Shown here piece after piece: positions 58,120-64,000 of a stretch of 64,000 bases of DNA. The position numbers and the translations under genes are program-made. This stretch comes from Prosopocoilus inquinatus (taxonomy: Eukaryota > Arthropoda > Insecta > Coleoptera > Lucanidae). How positions within the stretch are numbered: the first letter of the stretch is position 1; each line of letters begins with the position of its first letter. The stretch is taken from the NCBI GenBank assembly GCA_036172665.1, contig CM069877.1, forward strand, positions 28,731,001 through 28,795,000. The letters are read 5' to 3'. A model generated the notes under the pieces. That model saw nothing but the letters and a program-made list of their open reading frames with translations. It was not told the DNA's origin and searched no databases.

Positions 58120-60172
58120 AAATTATTGGCAGGTATACCTTGTACTTATAATATGGACGGATATTGGATTTGGGAATCCGAGTGTTATTGTGAAAGTGTG
58201 AGATGACGAAGAAACAACTATTTTTTTTTTCGTTTTTAGAACGTTTAATATGTATAGTTAATCGCTGTACAAATAAGCTAACATAATATCATAAGAGTGT
58301 GTCTCAGTTTAATAAATATTTAACAGGAAAGGCGTAAAGAAAATTAATAACCTCAGCACACGATGTGTTAAGTATATTTTTAAAACAATTGAAAGATTAT
58401 GTATTACAACAACCCCAGACTGATGATAATTTATTCTATAAATCGTGCTGAGCGTGCGGGGAATGTGCCAGAAAGAAGTAGTTTGTATTACCGTGGATAC
58501 TCCAAAAGCCTGAGATTGCTGTTGGCAGAAAATGTGGGAGAATGCGTCAGGCATTCCCATCCATTTAATTACCAAGTTTAAATTACATGGGTTTTAATTA
58601 TAAACATTAATTAGAACGTTTTCTGAATTTGTAACTCTGCTAAGTTGCGAAATTGTGAACTTGACTTTTGCAATGTGTTTTATAAAGACCCTTTCATCTA
58701 CGAAGATGTGTACTGCTGCAAAAAGAAATAATATATTTTCACTACGCTTCGACGCGTCGCCTCTCCCTCAAGTGTGCGACCAGACTATATCACTTGAATC
58801 GATCAATCGTTCAACGATAGCTTTTTATAATAGGAGAGGGCGTGTAGTAAAAGAGGAAATCCACAAAAACCAGTATATTTAAAAATAATTAACCGGTAGG
58901 CGCCCACTGGAGATACAGACCACGGTATCGACTATATATAATTCCAACCCAAAATTAACTCCAGTTTTAAAATGGCGGAATGTGTCCGAGACAATAATTC
59001 AATGACGGAATAAAAAACATTACGACGAAAAGTAACAAATAAAACGTTAACTTTAAAGTTTGGCTCTAAGTGTTTCATCAATTGATCTTAAAGATTTCAA
59101 AATACAAAACGGTATGTATGTTAGAAAATTTCCTTTTATCTTACAATAACCAATGTAACAGGAAAAAATCTAGTAACTGAAATGACTCCTCAAACGTTAA
59201 CAAAAGGAGTAGAATTACCGTGGAGAATTGATTGAATTGACTGAATTAAATTGTCTGACGCAAGGGTGAGACATAAACTAGGCAACTAAAGTTGCACAGG
59301 CGTAAGTTAAAAGGACAAAGGGTATCCTGCGAGACGACGAGTCTGGATGTGTTGCGACGATCAACCGAAGTGACGAAAGGAAAGATGTAATCGGTTACCT
59401 TATACGGCAGAACCTACGGTGGTAGTCGACGGTTAAATCCTGAAGCACCTTCGAGAGTCTTCTTCGGAATACGACACCAGCCTTCCGGAGGAGACACGAG
59501 GCGTGAACGGTATTCGAGATTCAGCTTCGAGTAAATAAACTTCCATGTTGGGACAACCGTTTGATACTGATTGATTCATCAGATCAGGAAGTTTAATAGT
59601 ACTGACGCAATCGGAAATGGGATACGACTTGTCTACAAGGGCATCAAAAAATTTAAGTAAAATTTCCAGAAGAAAAGAGAATTAACTCACCAAGTCAGCC
59701 TAAGGAAAATCCAAACAAATCAGTAACAAACGACTGACCTTGACACCCAAGAAGTGTTTCTGAAGCGAAGAAAACGATTCGCCCTTAGAGAAAGAAGGTT
59801 ACGTCAATCAAAATAAATTAACAGTGTTAGCTTCTGATCAAGCAAACTCGAATGGACATGTGCCCTTTAGCAGAGAAAGTTTTACATTGAAACAAAATTG
59901 AAAGGCCAAATGGACGCGCGGAGTCGAGAGGAAGTCAGGGCTGCCATTTGTTTAATAGAAATATTTACCACAAATACAAACGACTTCAACCATAACAGAG
60001 TTGAAAATTGGTGGCAAAACTGAATATGGCCACACGTTAAACAAAAAATTTACAGAGACGTTTTGGTTGAAAACTCGATGACGCGGCTAAAATGGAAACT
60101 ATAACTCGCTCAGTAATTCAATTTAATTTCAATCTAATTGAAAGTTGTAAATATGTTATTATTATTACAAAT
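58120..60172. other. unassigned sequence
   Basis: The 59,230-59,540 part is GC-richer and followed by AATAAAC-type sequence. It might be part of an LTR or another unknown element, but no duplicate is present in the window. No coding gene recognised. Confidence 0.4.
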
Positions 60173-60400
60173 AGATTGCTATTCATAACCCCTAATAATC
60201 TTATCCTCGTATTTCAAGAACTTTAAGAAATTATTATCAGTCATATTGATCTCAACGATCTCATTAAATATTCTCTTTACATATCTAAATAAAACAAGGA
60301 CGGAGTTGATGCGGTTGATAATTTGTAAAAGCTTTTAAAGTAGTACGCGAATTTCGATTGTAAAGTCACGAAGATTATTAGGGGTTATCGATTGCAATCT
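60173..60400. mobile_element. 228-bp MITE
   Basis: The left end AGATTGCTATTCATAACCCC, continuing TAATAATCTT, is mirrored at 60,371-60,400 (complement AGATTGCAATCGATAACCCC, TAATAATCTT), giving 30-base inverted ends with three mismatches. No coding capacity. Confidence 0.7.
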
Positions 60401-61489
60401 GTTTTATGTTACCACAGTGGGATGTCGATTATTTTACGACTCTCAATTATATTGAAACGCACTTTACCATATTCGATCGTTCATTCGAATACGCAGTGAC
60501 CATAACATTTTTCAACTTATTGAAACTCGCTAATTTAATTTTGTCAGTATATTATACGTTTAAAGCCTGCTGCCAAATCCTGCATTCCCTTGACACCGAA
60601 TCAAACCATAAAGTAAGGCGATATATTGCAGGAATCCACCCACCCGTTCCACTCGGTTCGATCCACATACACAAATCTACTTCGCAGGATTACACCTTGC
60701 AATGCGATTTACAGTCAGTCATGCAACGTGAGGTGTCGTCGGTTTACGCCGATGTTATTAAAAAAGAATATAACCGGCTTTATCGCAATGGGCAACAGAG
60801 TTAAAGCTGTTTGTTAAACCGAGTGAGTTAAAATCGTTTTAGGTGCGACAGGTCTTGTTATTGCGTCCGTGGGCGACCACTTTACGTCTTATTTATTTAA
60901 AATATGTTGACTGGTTCTGTTGTACCGACATTAACACCGGAGAGGAAAGTAAATAAACCAAATGTCTAGTTGATGCCTAACACCGGTGCGTAAAGTAGCT
61001 TTAATTTGATCACTTTTAAATGAGTGTTTCTCATCCTTGTGTTATTAAAATGATAATACGGATAATATAAAACTGTTAGCTAGGTACACAACATGCCAGG
61101 AACTATTTATAATGCAATGTTCTAATTGTTATCAACTTGTTAGTGCATTCATCAACTTTTACTTCGTTCTCTTTTGAGAAAAACGATATAGGAATAATTT
61201 GTTCCGAATTTAAAAAAAATTGCTGTTGGCTAAATTTTTTTTTAACTTATTAACAAATCAGCGGACAGAGTTACAATAAACATTCACTCACTGTTGGGTC
61301 TTTCATTCTCTGTGTTATTTCTTTCTTTCTCGCTTCCCTCACCGTTTGAGGCGCTGAGGGTAAACGTCTTGGCTTCGGCATTCCAATTCGATAAGAACCA
61401 TGCAAATTACAAGTAACCCTTTATGAGTCTCTATTCAGTAATATGGAACATTTCACTTACCGAGACCGTTCTTCCGGCCCCGCTCACTC
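60401..61489. other. unassigned; one 132-codon open frame
   Basis: A plus-strand frame at 60,406-60,804 has a possible hydrophobic stretch (TFFNLLKLANLILSVYYTF) and a GC-richer second half, but no recognisable family. It begins immediately after the MITE. I treat it as unproven. Confidence 0.3.
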
Positions 61490-61760
61490 CACTGACATAT
61501 CCTAGAAGCTGTAGCTCCCTCACAATGATATTGGAGACTGGAGAAGCCATCCTCGCACGTTAACTTCTTATCTTCGCATGTATAAACTCTCATATTCCCC
61601 TGTAGATAAGAGAGCCACTTCCCGATTGATATTAGCATACCTTGCCTCCCGAGCTTACGTTCTCAGGATCAATTGATGTCAGCTAGCGCGTGAGTTTCAA
61701 GCACAACTCCGCACCGGTCCAGCGGTATCATCACGTCAGACTTGTCTGGATAACTCAAAG
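61490..61760 (+). repeat. R1 fragment, diverged
   Basis: It shares the order CTCACTCC / TAGAAGCTGTAGCTCC / ATCTTCGCATGTATAAA / GATATTAGCATACCTTGC / CTCAGGATCA with R1 at 25.9-26.2 kb and 55.6-55.7 kb. Complemented, the left edge has CGGTAAGTG, again donor-like. Confidence 0.6.
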
Positions 61761-62579
61761 CCCTCGGCCCTGTTTCACCAACAACTTTGCACACTTTGCG
61801 TTTTGCACTTTACAGTTGCTGCGAAGCACAAAGTGTTTCTGTTTCACCAACTAAACACGAATACTTTACAAATACACTTTGCATTTCATCCCTAAACTAA
61901 ACTAAACTAACTTAACCTGAAACAATCGCACATGTTTAGATTCTCTTGACATGCTTATGCTCTTGACCTGAGCTATGAATGTTCGAATATGATATCTGTT
62001 GGGTTGCCAGTTGCTATACGCCCGGATTTTCCCGGACATATCGTGGTTTTACGGCAGTCTGGGATCGTCCGGGTTTTGTTAACTAATCCAAACCCAAAAA
62101 CTGACTCGCAAAACTGCCTAGGCAATCTAAATTTACAGCAGGCGTGCAGTCAGGCCATCACTGTTTCACAAAGAAGAAGGTCGATCAAAAGTTGGATGAA
62201 AAAGTTAAGGTTGGACAATGAAGTCACAGAGCAAAAACAAATGCCGATCAAGAAAAATTTACGTATTTTAGGATTTTGCAAAAAAAAAAAAACAAGAAAT
62301 AAACTAAATATGAGCTTGTTGACCACCGATATAAAAGATAAAAATATCTATTTTTATTACAAGTGTGTTTTGAAATATCTTCGCCTTCCGGATTTTGTCT
62401 AGATTTTTAAGTGGTTTTGTCCTGGTTTTTAAATTTTAGAAATGACAGTCAAAAAACGACAAGCAATAATCAAGAAACTTGCCGTGTAGGAAGTCATTAA
62501 AGATAAGAAGACGATTCTGTCCGGAAGTTTTTTTTGTTAATAAACTGAATCAAAGTGAAAAGGAAGAGGCACTGTCTGT
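61761..62579. other. unassigned; possible MITE end and one open frame
   Basis: CCCTGTTTCACCAAC near 61,768, repeated as TGTTTCACCAAC near 61,841, resembles the ends of some PIF/Harbinger-group MITEs, but a matching right end is not seen. The plus-strand frame at 61,989-62,402 (137 codons, basic) is unrecognised. Confidence 0.35.
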
Positions 62580-62785
62580 GATATGTAGAGAACGGAATTT
62601 TGTACATGTACTGGTGGAAGGGAGAAGTAGGAGCGGGTGGTCGCGTTTTCGTGTCCTGCGTTGATTTGAATGTAGTAGGACTGTGATTCAAATCAATACA
62701 AGACGTGACGGCGCTACCGCCCACTCCTACTCCTCACTTCCACCGTACATGTTTCAAGTCCCGTTCCCTAGTAATATGCCCTAAA
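62580..62785. mobile_element. hairpin MITE of about 206 bp
   Basis: The left half (around TTGTACATGTACTGGTGGAA, GTAGGAGCGGGTGG and TTGATTTGAAT) is repeated in inverted form in the right half (complement: AACATGTACGGTGGAAG, GTAGGAGTGGGCGG, TTGATTTGAATC), so the whole element folds on itself. No protein product. Confidence 0.65.
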
Positions 62786-62893
62786 CAAAGCAAAATCTTT
62801 GGGGTTCGCCTGAGCGGACAGAAATTAGATAGATATATTTTACTTATTTACATATATAGATTTTTTCTTAATTAATCCAAGTGTTTTTAGGTA

Positions 62894-63098
62894 CAGTCGC
62901 GAGTATTAAATTTTAGTTGCCACCGTGAACATCAATGAAACCGTCTGCTTTAATTCCAGAATCTAAAAATTTCTTTGACAAAAAAGTCGAAAGTAAAATA
63001 AACATCTAGGAAGTTATTCTCAACAATCAAATTTGAGATGCAAGTCAAGTATAAATCTCTGACAATAAATGACGACTAAAATTTATTCCTCGCGACTA
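62894..63098. mobile_element. Tc1-type MITE, 205 bp, TA target
   Basis: The left end CAGTCGCGAGTATTAAATTT, continuing TAGTTG, and the complemented right end TAGTCGCGAGGAATAAATTT, continuing TAGTCG, are inverted repeats bordered by TA. A CAGT start with a TA target fits Tc1-like elements. Confidence 0.7.
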
Positions 63099-64000
63099 TA
63101 ACAACATGAAATCTGTTTAACCATCTGAAAATATGCATTCTACTCAATTATAGGCAAAGAGAGGTAATGCAAAAAAATGGTAAGTAAGGCGAGGGAGATA
63201 AAAAATGTGACGAAATAGATGAGGAATTTTTGATATGCTTGATGATACCATTAAAAACCATGTAGTATTTTTGAGATTCTGTAATACTGGCCTCCATTTC
63301 CAAAGCAGCTGAGACTAAGAAGAATCTGCTGTTAGGGCCTTGTTTCTGCCATTCTTTCTTTTTCAAATAATCCCAAATTCCTGCAACACATATCGAACTT
63401 GTCGTAACAGACGAAAGCACTCTTTAAATTCAAAAATTATCATTTATTTCGAAGTTAATTCTTTCTTGTGTAGTTTTCTATTTCTTCTGTTATATTCCTG
63501 ATCATCGTCTTCACTTAACTCATCACTGAAGTGTATAAATCTTCTTATCATTTTTCAAATTTAAGGACAAACTTCAACTAAGAAAGTGCAGAAGTGATCC
63601 TTCAATAATTTTGCAAAATTTGCGGTATTAAGCTTTGCACTTTGTGTAAATACTGGATGATCAAGTAGAACTGTTTGAGTTAGCAACACAATTAAGAACA
63701 TTTTCATATTTAACTATATGCAACACTCTAGCCGGATATGTTTTGCTGATTAATTTGACAGATATTTTACTTAGTGATAAAATTTTAGGTTACGTAGGTA
63801 CGTACAATATTTAAGGCTGTCAGCTCACGTCGTCAACAAACAGGAAGTTACTCAAATTATACCATTTCAAAATAATCAGCATTGCCAACTCAAACAGTTC
63901 CATTTGACAACTTTGTATATTTTCGTGAAATAAAACTTCTGAAAAACAACGAGAAAACTTTGCCCTTTTCACTTTTCAATTGTACTTTACTTTGCTGATT
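63099..64000. other. unassigned; inverted pair near the window end
   Basis: GAACTGTTTGAGTTAGCAA (63,669-63,687) and its near-complement TTGCCAACTCAAACAGTTC (63,883-63,901) bracket about 195 bases and may be the ends of another small element. The minus-strand 90-codon frame at 63,148-63,420 is unrecognised. Confidence 0.4.

Noticed and set aside
60406..60804. 132-codon frame as a host membrane-protein gene
   Set aside because: There is one possible hydrophobic stretch but no family match, no splice signals and random-like residue usage.

Overview
This window looks like a non-coding, transposon-rich stretch of an insect nuclear genome. It is AT-rich and has no operons, no ribosome-binding-site-led genes, no intact host gene that I can recognise and no complete RNA gene. 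The insect assignment rests on decayed mariner transposase, a Jockey-like LINE, an RTE-like endonuclease/reverse-transcriptase LINE, and many short inverted-repeat (MITE-type) elements with TA target sites. I cannot name the species.

The two most striking objects are large foldback transposons. Element 1 (12,983-18,859) has about 465-bp inverted ends, is flanked by a perfect 9-bp duplication (TTGTTTGGA), and is filled by about 31 head-to-tail copies of a 169-bp satellite with dimeric and longer higher-order structure. Element 2 (36,760-40,432) is flanked by a perfect 9-bp duplication (CACATGCAA) and is filled by two opposed arrays of a 140-bp repeat, 6 copies one way and 17 the other. Although the arrays are unrelated, the outermost bases of the two elements match (ACCGGCGTGAAGTTAGC against AGCTGTGTGAAGTTGGC). 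I read them as members of one Mutator/Foldback-like group that carries and amplifies satellite DNA. This is the best candidate for an undescribed system here.

The rest is a layered set of dispersed repeats. Family R1 (about 1.3 kb, with a short internal minisatellite) occurs near 1.0, 4.6, 25.8, 26.4, 55.1 and 61.5 kb. The 55-kb copy is split by an 804-bp hAT-type element (TTATCTAC duplication) whose empty site is visible in the 27-kb copy. Family R2 occurs near 24.9, 26.6, 34.2 and 57.9 kb, and at 34.3 kb it has grown a perfect 101-bp hairpin. Family R3 is near 8.7, 10.8 and 45.3 kb, and TIR family R4 is at 5.9 and 11.8 kb. Coding relics are a LINE at 21.4-23.4 kb, a Jockey-like LINE at 30.4-31.2 kb, a mariner at 43.7-44.2 kb and a possible LINE C-terminus at 54.3 kb.

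Some moderately GC-rich unique stretches (5.4-5.7, 8.8-8.95, 18.9-19.4, 36.1-36.35 kb) and two exon-like motifs (9,454-9,487 and 51,217-51,262) are the only hints of host function. The window may lie within a large intron or an intergenic region.
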